Shown: piece by piece, positions 37,282 to 45,222 of the stretch
How positions within the stretch are numbered: position 1 is the first letter of the stretch
How the letters are laid out: every line of letters starts with the position of its first letter
Origin: an uncultured Lutibacter sp.
GTDB taxonomy: Bacteria > Bacteroidota > Bacteroidia > Flavobacteriales > Flavobacteriaceae
Reading direction: 5' to 3'
DNA length: 64,000 nt
Assembly: GCF_947495725.1 (NCBI RefSeq)
Contig: NZ_CANLZZ010000007.1
Coordinates: forward strand, 124,001 to 188,000
Made by a program: the position numbers and the translations under genes
Notes under the pieces: model-generated
The model's input: only the letters and a program-made list of their open reading frames with translations
Told to the model about the DNA's origin: nothing
Databases searched by the model: none

Positions 37282-38112
37282 ATGAAAAAAATCTACTTAT
37301 TTACAATCTTATCCTTTATTATATTTAACAAACTTATTGCACAGGAAGTTTCAATTAGTCCTGTTTTCTTTTCAACAAAAGAATTAAAAGTAAGTGTTGA
37401 CCTAGGTATTGACTTGAATTGGGCTAATAAAAATGGAGAATCTTCACTTATGAAATTACAAGGCAAAACTACAAGTAAAAATATAAAATTTAATTCAATT
37501 CCAAGTGTTTCTGGTAATTTTGGTTTTGATATTTACTCTTCAAAATCAATACTAGGTTTTTATGTTGGAGGTTCCTATAATAGACATGAGTTTTCAATTC
37601 ACAACTCAACTAATTCAGTTGTTGACTCTGTTAGAACTTCCAATCTTGAAATTCCAGTATATCTGAAATTTCGATTTGGTAAAATGAATAAAAAAAACCA
37701 TCTAGTTCTTGCTTTAGGGGGCGGTTATTCTATTCCATTAAAAACTGAGCTTAATACGTATAGTAATAATTTATTAGTCAATGAATCTAAAAAAGAAAAA
37801 TTGTATGAAGCAACTCCTTTTATTTCTTCTATACTAGGGTATGAGTTTTTACTATCAACTAAAAGTTCAAAAGGAAGAGAAATATATGATAGAGATGATT
37901 TTAGAATTATGTTATACGCAAAAGGTAATTATGATTTATCTGACAGAGTGAATCAAAATATGGTAGTCTCTAATCAATCCAGCATAAGACAATTAAGCAA
38001 TTTAGATTTGCAGTATTTACAAATTAGTTTTGGAGTTAAAATATTAATGCGACTTTCCAAATTAGGAAAAATCAGTAAAGAGACATTATACCAACAATTA
38101 AATAGAAATTAA
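37282..38112 (+). CDS. Outer-membrane beta-barrel protein (porin-like)
   Basis: This 276-residue protein has a signal peptide (1-20, IAQ) and repeated amphipathic strands, e.g. GFYVGGSYNRHEF, LEIPVYLKFRFGK and HLVLALGGGYSIPL. This fits an outer-membrane beta-barrel of the OMP_b-brl type. The C-terminus (QISFGVKILMRLS..NRN) runs past the last strand. It ends the run that starts at 33394 and is followed by a terminator. Function is unknown. Confidence 0.75.
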   Translation: MKKIYLFTILSFIIFNKLIAQEVSISPVFFSTKELKVSVDLGIDLNWANKNGESSLMKLQGKTTSKNIKFNSIPSVSGNFGFDIYSSKSILGFYVGGSYNRHEFSIHNSTNSVVDSVRTSNLEIPVYLKFRFGKMNKKNHLVLALGGGYSIPLKTELNTYSNNLLVNESKKEKLYEATPFISSILGYEFLLSTKSSKGREIYDRDDFRIMLYAKGNYDLSDRVNQNMVVSNQSSIRQLSNLDLQYLQISFGVKILMRLSKLGKISKETLYQQLNRN

Positions 38113-38125
38113 TTTAAACTCTACA

Positions 38126-38157
38126 AAAAATCCCGAGCTATAAACTCGGGATTTTTA
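38126..38157. terminator. Bidirectional terminator between the barrel gene and the DUF6952 gene
   Basis: AAAAATCCCGAG and CTCGGGATTTTT pair around a CTATAAA loop, with T-rich flanks on both strands. It serves the plus-strand envelope run and the minus-strand redox operon. Confidence 0.9.
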
Positions 38158-38180
38158 TTTTTGATTTTTTTAGTAGTAAA

Positions 38181-38438
38181 TTAAGTATCGATAGATCCTA
38201 AAACACGTTTCATAAACGTATTTAATGCTTCTTTTTTAGGCATTCCACCTTTTACCATTTTATCAACTTCTATGGCTCCATATAAATTAGAAATTATTTC
38301 TCCAATTACATCCAATTCTTCATCTTTTAGTGAAGAAACTTCGGTTAAAGCTTCTAAAGTTTCAATAGTCTCTAAAACGTAATCCTCATCGTTTTCTTCG
38401 ATAAAATTCGTTAAATGCTTAATTACTGGTAACTTCAT
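38181..38438 (-). CDS. DUF6952 family small protein
   Basis: This 85-residue protein is acidic and helical (LTNFIEENDEDYVLETIETLEAL, then a GGMPKKEALNTFMKR segment). I recognise it as DUF6952, the family that follows thioredoxin and peroxiredoxin genes in Flavobacteriia. Function is unknown. Its start overlaps the thioredoxin gene by 20 bases, so it is translationally coupled; a role in the peroxide-reducing system is inferred from that only. Confidence 0.82.
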   Translation of the reverse strand: MKLPVIKHLTNFIEENDEDYVLETIETLEALTEVSSLKDEELDVIGEIISNLYGAIEVDKMVKGGMPKKEALNTFMKRVLGSIDT

Positions 38439-38733
38439 CTACTAAATCTTTTAAAATTTCGAATTTGTTTGTTTGTACTTGATTAACAAAAGCTCCTTCG
38501 GTAAAAGTTGCGAACGTTGGTAAATTATCTACCGTTGCTAATTTACGAGTATTTGGAAACTTTTCTGCATCTGCAAGTACAAAAACAGCATCTGGATTTT
38601 CTGAAGCTAATTTTTTAAATTTTGGTTTCATAATTCTACAATTACCACACCAAGTAGCAGCATATTGTACAACTACGGTTTTATTGTCAGCAACAATTTG
38701 CTCTAAATTATCTTCTGTTAATTCTTGAAACAT
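38419..38733 (-). CDS. Thioredoxin-family protein (CGNC active site)
   Basis: This 104-residue protein has a thioredoxin fold with YAATWCGNC (catalytic C29 and C32), then PKFKKLAS and the cis-proline loop region NLPTFATF. It would reduce disulfides in the cytoplasm, probably reducing the peroxiredoxin encoded 13 bases upstream. CGNC instead of CGPC shifts the expected redox potential (known from the family, not measured here). Confidence 0.92.
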   Translation of the reverse strand: MFQELTEDNLEQIVADNKTVVVQYAATWCGNCRIMKPKFKKLASENPDAVFVLADAEKFPNTRKLATVDNLPTFATFTEGAFVNQVQTNKFEILKDLVDEVTSN

Positions 38734-38746
38734 AATTCTTATTTTT

Positions 38747-39388
38747 TTAATGTGAAGCTAAATAATCAGCTGTTCCTTTTGCATTTGGTGCCATTGCATC
38801 TTTTCCTTCTTCCCAGTTTGCAGGACAAACTTCTCCTTTTTCTTGAACGTGTGTCAATGCATCAATAAGACGTAAATATTCACCAACATTTCTACCTAAA
38901 GGCATATTGTTAATGCTTTCGTGTTGTACAACACCATCTTCATCGATAATATAAGTTGCTCTATATGTTACATTATCTCCTTCAACCTGTACAGTTCCTG
39001 TTTCCTCATCATAAGTTTCATTAGTAATATCTAAAATTCCTAAAATACTTGATAAGTTACGGTTGCTATCTGCCAAGATTGGATAAGTTACACCTTCTAT
39101 TCCTCCATTATCTTTTGGTGTATTTAACCAAGCAAAATGCACTTCTGGAGTATCACAGGAAGCTCCAATTACAACTGTATTTCTCTTTTCAAATTCACCT
39201 AGTGCAGCCTGAAAAGCGTGTAATTCAGTTGGACAAACAAATGTAAAATCTTTAGGATACCAAAATAATACAACTTTCTTTTTATTATTTATAGCTTCTT
39301 CCAACACATTAACTTTAAATGTATCACCCATTTCGTTCATTGCATCTACATTTAAATCTGGAAATTTTTTACCTACTGCTGTTGCCAT
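38747..39388 (-). CDS. Peroxiredoxin (AhpC/TSA family, 2-Cys)
   Basis: This 213-residue enzyme has DFTFVCPTEL with the peroxidatic cysteine at C52 and GEVCPANW with the resolving cysteine near C188, the typical 2-Cys layout. It reduces hydrogen peroxide and organic peroxides, taking electrons from a thioredoxin, most likely the product of the next gene. A -7 element lies 42 bases upstream, making it the first gene of the operon. Confidence 0.95.
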   Translation of the reverse strand: MATAVGKKFPDLNVDAMNEMGDTFKVNVLEEAINNKKKVVLFWYPKDFTFVCPTELHAFQAALGEFEKRNTVVIGASCDTPEVHFAWLNTPKDNGGIEGVTYPILADSNRNLSSILGILDITNETYDEETGTVQVEGDNVTYRATYIIDEDGVVQHESINNMPLGRNVGEYLRLIDALTHVQEKGEVCPANWEEGKDAMAPNAKGTADYLASH

Positions 39389-39430
39389 TTTTATTTATTT
39401 TTTAATTATTAATATTCTTTTTTGACACTA

Positions 39431-39438
39431 CAAATATA
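39431..39438 (-). promoter_or_regulatory. -7 element (TATATTTG on the minus strand) of the peroxiredoxin operon
   Basis: An exact TAnnTTTG match lies on the minus strand, 42 bases before the ATG at 39388. It also lies just downstream of the terminator of the upstream regulator gene. Confidence 0.5.
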
Positions 39439-39462
39439 TGTTCAAAATTTATTAGAAAACAG

Positions 39463-39504
39463 AAAATCTTATGCTAATTATTTATATTAACATAAGATTT
39501 TTTT
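39463..39504 (-). terminator. Terminator of the sigma-54-type response regulator gene
   Basis: AAAATCTTATG and CATAAGATTTT pair around a 17-base AT loop that can pair further. On the minus strand it follows the regulator's stop by about 30 bases and precedes the peroxiredoxin promoter. The T tail on that strand is short and interrupted; on the plus strand it is T7, where no gene needs it. Confidence 0.7.
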
Positions 39505-39534
39505 ATACTAAAATTTAAACACTATAAGGTTTAG

Positions 39535-40698
39535 CTATTTACTTGCAAAAAGTTTTACATCGTTTTCCGAAACTTCTTTTTCACCTAATATTATTAATCG
39601 TTCAACTACATTTCTTAGTTCTCTAATATTTCCTGTCCAATCATATTCTTGTAACAGTTTTATGGCTTTTGAGGAAAATGATTTTACTGCATTTCCTTGT
39701 TCAGTAGCGACTTGATTAGCAAAAAAGTTAATTAACAATGGAATATCATCGCGTCTTTCATTTAAAGCAGGAACTTTAATAAGTATCACTGCTAGTCTAT
39801 GATATAAATCTTCTCTAAATCTACCTTCCGAAATTTCCTTTTTTAAATTTTTGTTTGTGGCAGCAATTACTCTAACATTCACTTTTATATCTTTATCACT
39901 TCCAACTCTAGAAATTTTGTTTTCTTGCAAAGCTCTTAAAACCTTTGCCTGAGCAGAAAGACTCATATCTCCTATTTCATCTAAAAAAATGGTACCTCCA
40001 TTGGCGGCTTCGAACTTTCCAGCTCTATCTTTATTAGCTCCTGTAAACGATCCTTTTACGTGACCAAACAACTCACTTTCAATAAGCTCAGAAGGAATTG
40101 CGGCACAATTTACTTCAACCATTGGTGCTTTTGTTCTTTCGCTTTTTTCATGTAGCCAGTGTGCTACCAATTCTTTCCCTGTTCCATTTGGCCCAGTTAT
40201 TAACACTCTTGCGTCAGTTGGCGCCACTTTTTCTATAATTGCTTTGATGTGCGAAATTGGCTCACTTTCACCAATCATTTCGTATTTTTTACTAACCTTT
40301 TTCTTTAGTAATTTATTTTCAACAACTAATTCTTTTCTATCTAGAGCATTTCTAACAGTATTTAACAAACGATTTAAATCTGGTGGTTTAGATATATAAT
40401 CGAATGCCCCCAAACGCATAGTATTCACTGCTGTGTCCAAATCACCATGACCCGATATCATAACCATTGGAATTTCAGGCTTTATTTTTTTAACCTTTTC
40501 TAATACTTCAACACCATCCATTTTTGGCATTTTAATATCGCAAAGAACCAAATCAAAATCCGATTTTGAAATCATTTCTATCCCCATTAACCCATCTTCT
40601 GCCTCTTCAACCTGATAGTCATCGTTTTCTTCTGAAATTATTTTCTTTAAAACTCTGCGAATTGCAGCTTCATCTTCAATTATTAATATTTTCGACAT
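39535..40698 (-). CDS. Sigma-54-type response regulator lacking the C-terminal HTH
   Basis: This 387-residue protein has a receiver domain (D54 in LVLCDIKMPKMDG, K104 in YISKPP) and an AAA+ central domain with Walker A GPNGTGKE (169-176), the sigma-54 contact loop GSFTGA (216-221; consensus GAFTGA) and GGTIFLDE (234-241). It ends about 30 residues after NIRELRNVVERLI. The usual Fis-type DNA-binding helix-turn-helix is absent. It may act from solution on sigma-54 holoenzyme or be a truncated family form common in Bacteroidota. No adjacent kinase. It lies 90 bases after the MscS gene. Confidence 0.92.
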   Translation of the reverse strand: MSKILIIEDEAAIRRVLKKIISEENDDYQVEEAEDGLMGIEMISKSDFDLVLCDIKMPKMDGVEVLEKVKKIKPEIPMVMISGHGDLDTAVNTMRLGAFDYISKPPDLNRLLNTVRNALDRKELVVENKLLKKKVSKKYEMIGESEPISHIKAIIEKVAPTDARVLITGPNGTGKELVAHWLHEKSERTKAPMVEVNCAAIPSELIESELFGHVKGSFTGANKDRAGKFEAANGGTIFLDEIGDMSLSAQAKVLRALQENKISRVGSDKDIKVNVRVIAATNKNLKKEISEGRFREDLYHRLAVILIKVPALNERRDDIPLLINFFANQVATEQGNAVKSFSSKAIKLLQEYDWTGNIRELRNVVERLIILGEKEVSENDVKLFASK

Positions 40699-40788
40699 AT
40701 ATTCTTTTTATTTTGAAAAGTTGTAATTTATAATTGTAGGCACTTCAAAAAGCAAGCCATTTTTATGTTTTGTTAATTCTTCTGAATA

Positions 40789-41628
40789 TTATTCGTTATT
40801 ATTATCCTGATTATACAAGTGAATATCTCTTTGAGGAAAAGGAATTTTGATATTATTTTTATTAAATTTTTCATAAATGGCAAAACGTAATTCACTTTTT
40901 ATTTTTAATTGGTAATAACTGTCATTAATTGTAAAGCGTAATCTAAAAAGTAAAGCGCTATCTGCAAAATCCATAAACAAAACATCTGGAGATTTAATTT
41001 TCAACACCTTTGGATGTTCTAAAGCAGCCTCTATAAGTATTTTCTTAACTAGTTGAACATCCGAACCATATGCCACACCTACTTCTAGCGTTTCTGTTAT
41101 TGTAGTTCCGTTTTGTGTCCAATTAATTAGATTATTTGTTAAAAATCTGTGGTTTGGTATAATAATTACTTTGTTTTGAACTGTTACAATACGTGTTGTT
41201 CTTAATTTAATTTCAAAAACTTTACCAAATAAATTATCAATCTCTATAATATCATTAACATGTAGTGTTTTATCTAAAATTATAAAAATACCTGAAATAA
41301 TATCTTGAAAAAGTGTTTGAAGACCTAATCCAATTCCAACAAGTAATGCTGCTGAACCAGCCAAAAATACACTAACATTAACTCCTGAGGATTCTAGGAC
41401 AATTATAATTACAAAAACATAAATTATATATTTAATAAACGAAAATACACTACTAAACCTTCCTATATCTTGTTCATCTACCTTTTTGTTAACTAGTTTC
41501 CTAATTCCTCTTAACAAGAAATTAGTCAATACAAATGCTAGTATTAAAAGTAAAATAATGCTTACAGAGATTTGTATATCTTCTGTTATAGAAAAACTAA
41601 AATTTAATATGCTTCTTATTGTTTCCAT
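40789..41628 (-). CDS. Mechanosensitive ion channel family protein (MscS-like, second copy)
   Basis: This 279-residue protein has helices at about 16-36, 58-80 and 88-115. The pore-lining segment is GSAALLVGIGLGLQTLFQDIISG, followed by the beta domain (LHVNDIIEIDNLFGKV) and a C-terminal vestibule ending FPQRDIHLY. It shares the overall plan of the gene at 6167-6991 but little sequence, so it is a paralogue of another subfamily. Its start lies 1 base after the ABC permease stop, so it is probably co-transcribed with it. Confidence 0.92.
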   Translation of the reverse strand: METIRSILNFSFSITEDIQISVSIILLLILAFVLTNFLLRGIRKLVNKKVDEQDIGRFSSVFSFIKYIIYVFVIIIVLESSGVNVSVFLAGSAALLVGIGLGLQTLFQDIISGIFIILDKTLHVNDIIEIDNLFGKVFEIKLRTTRIVTVQNKVIIIPNHRFLTNNLINWTQNGTTITETLEVGVAYGSDVQLVKKILIEAALEHPKVLKIKSPDVLFMDFADSALLFRLRFTINDSYYQLKIKSELRFAIYEKFNKNNIKIPFPQRDIHLYNQDNNNE

Positions 41629-41629
41629 T

Positions 41630-42955
41630 TTAATATTTCAACCATTTATACAATTCTTTATAGCTTGGTTTTTTTCCATACATTAAAATACCAACTCTAT
41701 AAATTTTAGCAGCAAACCAAACCATTCCTAAAAAGGTTATTATTAATAAAACCATAGACACCACTAATTGCCACCACGGAACTCCAAATGGAATCCTCAT
41801 TAACATTACAATTGGAGAAGTTAATGGAAATATTGAGAAACCAACTGCAATTGGCCCGTGTGGATTTTCAATTACCGAAAAACCTACATAAATTGCAATC
41901 ATTAATGGCATTAATACCGGCATCATAAATTGTTGTGTATCGGTTTCGCTATCAACTGCAGCTCCAATGGCTGCATAAATTGAGCTGTAAATTAAATAGC
42001 CTCCAACAAAATAAATTATAAATGAGAAAAACAGTGTCATTATTGGTAAATTTTTCATCTCAGCTAAAACTAATTGAAGGTCATTATTTGCAGTTTCTTG
42101 AACCTGATTGGCCATTTCAGTAGAAACACCAACTCCTTGAACTCCGTTCATATTTGTTGCTTCAGGTCCAAAAATTAAAGTTATAATAAATAACAAAAAA
42201 CCAGCCGAAATCATCCAAATTACAAATTGTAAAACTCCTGCTAGGGCATTTCCAAAAATCTTTCCAAGCATTAACTGAAAAGGTTTAACAGAAGAAATAA
42301 TTACCTCTATTATTCTACTTGTTTTTTCTTCAATAACACTTCTCATTACCGAAGTACCATAAATAATAATAAACATAAAAATTAAATATCCAAAACCTCC
42401 ACCGGCAGCCATTTTTAAAATGCTTCCAATTTTTGAAGATTTTTTCCCTTCAAAATTCTCAGTAATAAAATCGACATTAGTTTCAGCAGATTTTAATAGT
42501 TCTAAATCAAAGTTCATCGCCTCTAAACGTAGGTTTTGAATTCTTTTTTCAAGTTTACTCTCAATACTACTTACTAAACTTAAACTTGGAGATTCTTTAG
42601 AGTAAAATGAAATATTTTTTTCTAATTGTTGTAAACTATCAACTTTAGGAATATATATTAAACCATAGTAAAACTCATTGGTTTTTGCCTTAGCTTCTTC
42701 TAAACCTAAAGCGTGCAAATCTAAATATTTTGTGTGTTCTGTGTCTTTTAACACCGATGCCATTAACCCACTGTTATCAACATAGGCTATCGTTTTAATG
42801 TCTTCACTATTTTTCTGATTTAAAAATACAATTAACATTATTAAACCAACCATTAAAACCGGACTTAATAAGGTTAAAATAATAAATGATTTATTTTTAA
42901 CCTTAGCTAAAAACTCTCTTTTTATAATTAGTTTTAATTTATCCATTGTTGGCAA
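41630..42955 (-). CDS. ABC-2 type transporter permease (NatB-like)
   Basis: This 441-residue protein has one N-terminal helix (about 20-44), an extracytoplasmic domain of ~140 residues, and about five to six C-terminal helices (e.g. FGYLIFMFIIIYGTSVMRSV). The conserved YGTSVMRSVIEEKTSRIIEVI segment is typical of ABC-2/NatB permeases. It would form an exporter with the ATPase encoded just upstream; sodium export is the NatAB model, but the substrate is not certain. The 17-base overlap with the ATPase indicates translational coupling. Confidence 0.9.
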   Translation of the reverse strand: MPTMDKLKLIIKREFLAKVKNKSFIILTLLSPVLMVGLIMLIVFLNQKNSEDIKTIAYVDNSGLMASVLKDTEHTKYLDLHALGLEEAKAKTNEFYYGLIYIPKVDSLQQLEKNISFYSKESPSLSLVSSIESKLEKRIQNLRLEAMNFDLELLKSAETNVDFITENFEGKKSSKIGSILKMAAGGGFGYLIFMFIIIYGTSVMRSVIEEKTSRIIEVIISSVKPFQLMLGKIFGNALAGVLQFVIWMISAGFLLFIITLIFGPEATNMNGVQGVGVSTEMANQVQETANNDLQLVLAEMKNLPIMTLFFSFIIYFVGGYLIYSSIYAAIGAAVDSETDTQQFMMPVLMPLMIAIYVGFSVIENPHGPIAVGFSIFPLTSPIVMLMRIPFGVPWWQLVVSMVLLIITFLGMVWFAAKIYRVGILMYGKKPSYKELYKWLKY

Positions 42956-43865
42956 CTGCTTTTAAAAATATATCGTTAGCACTTGGTATAATTTCCGTAA
43001 AATGTGTTATTTGTGCTTTACTATTCAAAAATTTAATTAAACCTGTTGAACCTTCATTTTGAGGCAACTGAATTGTCATCCCTAAGTTCGAACCATTAAA
43101 ATTAGTTGATTTTTCAGCAATAAATTTATTTTTAATTTCATTAAATAATTCTTCCTTATTATCACACTGTAAACCCACTTCAAATTTATTCTCTTTAAAC
43201 TCTAGTTTTATATCACTTAGTTTTCCGTCTAAAATTTTATTGGATTTATTAATTAAGGCAATATGCTCGCACATTTCTTCAACCGATTCCATTCTATGAG
43301 TGGAAAAAATAATACTAGCACCTTCATCGCGTAATTTTAGAATTTCATCTTTTATTAAATTAGCGTTAATTGGATCAAATCCACTAAAAGGTTCATCAAA
43401 AATTAGCAATTTTGGTTGGTGCATCACAGTAACAATAAATTGTACCTTTTGAGCCATTCCTTTTGAAAGTTCTTGAATTTTTTTATCCCACCAATCTGAA
43501 ATATCAAACTTTTCAAACCACATTTTAAGCCTCTTTTTAGCTTCGGAGTGAGACAATCCTTTTAATTGTGCCAAATACAATGCTTGTTCACCAACTTTCA
43601 TACTTTTATACAAACCTCTTTCCTCTGGTAAATAACCTATTTGATGAACGTGATCTGGTTTTAACTCTTCTCCATCTAAATAAATTTTACCAGAATCAGG
43701 CAGCGTAATTTGGTTAACAATGCGTATTAATGAAGTTTTTCCGGCGCCATTGGGCCCTAACAATCCAAATACACTTCCTTTAGGAACTGCAATGGATATG
43801 TTGTTTAATGCTGTAAAATTTCCATAACTTTTACTTACACCATCAACTTTTAAAACGTTTTCCAT
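42939..43865 (-). CDS. ABC transporter ATP-binding protein (NatA-like)
   Basis: This 308-residue protein has Walker A GPNGAGKTS (39-47), Q-loop, signature ELSKGMAQK, Walker B LLIFDEPFSGFD and H-loop STHRM, followed by a ~90-residue C-terminal domain typical of ABC-2 ATPases. It powers the membrane protein encoded next. The order ATPase, permease, MscS is one minus-strand unit. Confidence 0.95.
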   Translation of the reverse strand: MENVLKVDGVSKSYGNFTALNNISIAVPKGSVFGLLGPNGAGKTSLIRIVNQITLPDSGKIYLDGEELKPDHVHQIGYLPEERGLYKSMKVGEQALYLAQLKGLSHSEAKKRLKMWFEKFDISDWWDKKIQELSKGMAQKVQFIVTVMHQPKLLIFDEPFSGFDPINANLIKDEILKLRDEGASIIFSTHRMESVEEMCEHIALINKSNKILDGKLSDIKLEFKENKFEVGLQCDNKEELFNEIKNKFIAEKSTNFNGSNLGMTIQLPQNEGSTGLIKFLNSKAQITHFTEIIPSANDIFLKAVANNG

Positions 43866-43935
43866 ATTGCGATTTTTTAATCAACAAACGAAAATAGCTT
43901 TAATTTATTAAAATTTGGATAAACTTTAAATAAAA

Positions 43936-44628
43936 TTATTGAAGTTTTTCAATGTATTTGTCTCTAATCAATTGAATACTTTCTAAAGTATATTTAGGTT
44001 TTACAATTCTTAAAAACTCTTTAATTCCACCATCTATGTAAACAATTCCTTTGGCTATATCGTAATTTTTATCTGAAATGTTATTCTTTATTTCAAAAGT
44101 TATTCTTCTAAATTCATCCCAAGGCATATACCTTGGAATAGTAACATAATAAACATCTTGCTCATTATTGGCTTTAAAAACACCTTCTGCTAATTTTTCA
44201 ATATTAAAAAATCTGTTTATACGAATTAACGAGTCTACATCTTTAAATTTTTCGCTTTTGGCAAAATCATAACCAGCATCTTTATAATATTGTTGCACTT
44301 TTTCAATTTCAGGATATCTATTAATTCCTTTTACCCGAATTCCATTTAACTTTCTCGATCCAATGGTAACTTCACATTTAGCACTATCTAAATTAAGGTT
44401 ATGCTTTTCATTAATTTTTTTAGTAACTCTCAAAATTTTTTCAAATGAATTTGGAGTTTTGGTTACAAAAATAATTGAGTCTGGTTTTTCAACATCAGTA
44501 AACCTACTATAATACGAATCATACGGGTTTGGTACATTAATTACAAATGTTCTTGGAATTTTGTTTTCATCTACCGTATCAATATTTTCTTGTTTAATTA
44601 TTTTCCCTATATATTCTAATGTAGCCAT
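43936..44628 (-). CDS. Conserved protein of unknown function
   Basis: This 230-residue soluble protein has no signal peptide and no domain I recognise. It alternates beta and helical segments. Motif-like stretches include RTFVINVPNPYDSYYSRFT, VTIGSRKLNGIRVKGI and RYMPWDEFRRITFEIKNN. The arrangement of charged pairs (DEF, RIVKPKY) is compatible with an enzyme, but I do not assign a function. It is a single gene, divergent from marR with a 126-base gap. Confidence 0.68.
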   Translation of the reverse strand: MATLEYIGKIIKQENIDTVDENKIPRTFVINVPNPYDSYYSRFTDVEKPDSIIFVTKTPNSFEKILRVTKKINEKHNLNLDSAKCEVTIGSRKLNGIRVKGINRYPEIEKVQQYYKDAGYDFAKSEKFKDVDSLIRINRFFNIEKLAEGVFKANNEQDVYYVTIPRYMPWDEFRRITFEIKNNISDKNYDIAKGIVYIDGGIKEFLRIVKPKYTLESIQLIRDKYIEKLQ

Positions 44629-44719
44629 AATTGTCAGTTTGTGATTTGAATTTTAAACTTATCCTTTTTTTTTTTAATAACCAAACAATTTTTGTCGAAA
44701 ACATTTTTTTAATATTTAT

Positions 44720-44731
44720 TATGCGTGCATA
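44720..44731. promoter_or_regulatory. Candidate MarR operator (TATGC-GT-GCATA)
   Basis: Two 5-base arms, TATGC and GCATA, are separated by GT and sit 11 bases upstream of the marR -7 element, between the -33 and -7 regions. A dimeric regulator bound here would block RNA polymerase. Autoregulation by the adjacent MarR protein is inferred. Confidence 0.45.
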
Positions 44732-44742
44732 GTATTTTTTTA

Positions 44743-44750
44743 TATATTTG
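44743..44750 (+). promoter_or_regulatory. -7 element (TATATTTG) of marR
   Basis: An exact TAnnTTTG match ends 4 bases before the ATG at 44755. This supports that ATG as the start rather than the GTG at 44725, which lies upstream of the promoter element. Confidence 0.6.
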
Positions 44751-44754
44751 GAAA

Positions 44755-45210
44755 ATGCAGAAAGAATTGACTATAGATCACACCTTGCGAGCCACTTGGC
44801 AAGCAGTTGCAAAAATGTACAATGAACAGGCTATAAAACATGATAGCACAATGGCAATGGCATTTGTTTTATTAAATATAGATTCAAAAAATGGAACACC
44901 TTCTACTTCTTTAGGTCCACAAATGGGAATGGAACCTACTAGCCTATCTCGAATATTAAAAAGTATGGAAGAAAAAGGAGCTATATACAGAGAAAAAAAC
45001 CCTGAAGACGGCAGAAGTGTTTTAATAAAACTAACAAAATTTGGATTAGAAAAAAGAGATATTTCAAGAGAACACGTAATACAATTTAACCAATGCGTGA
45101 GAAATGCCATTTCAGACGAAAAAATAAAACACTTTTTAGAAGTTGCAGAAACTATAAATAAATTAATTTCTAATAGAGCTGTTTTTTTAGATTCAAAACC
45201 AACTATATAA
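44755..45210 (+). CDS. MarR-family transcriptional regulator
   Basis: This 151-residue protein has a winged-helix domain: GTPSTSLGPQMGMEPTSLSRILKSMEEKGAIYR is the recognition helix region, and NPEDGRSVLIKLTKFG the beta wing. The frame can be extended to a GTG 30 bases upstream, but the -7 element lies inside that extension, so I use this ATG. Position directly before a beta-oxidation operon (12-base gap) suggests control of it, perhaps through acyl-CoA ligands (inference). Confidence 0.93.
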   Translation: MQKELTIDHTLRATWQAVAKMYNEQAIKHDSTMAMAFVLLNIDSKNGTPSTSLGPQMGMEPTSLSRILKSMEEKGAIYREKNPEDGRSVLIKLTKFGLEKRDISREHVIQFNQCVRNAISDEKIKHFLEVAETINKLISNRAVFLDSKPTI

Positions 45211-45222
45211 AAAATCAAAATA

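Noticed and set aside
44725-44754. Extended N-terminus of the MarR gene from a GTG at 44725
   Set aside because: The extension contains the -7 promoter element TATATTTG and is not typical of the family; the ATG at 44755 fits both the protein and the promoter.
44778-45218. 146-codon minus-strand frame antisense to marR
   Set aside because: It is antisense to a clear MarR gene and has no domain or promoter.
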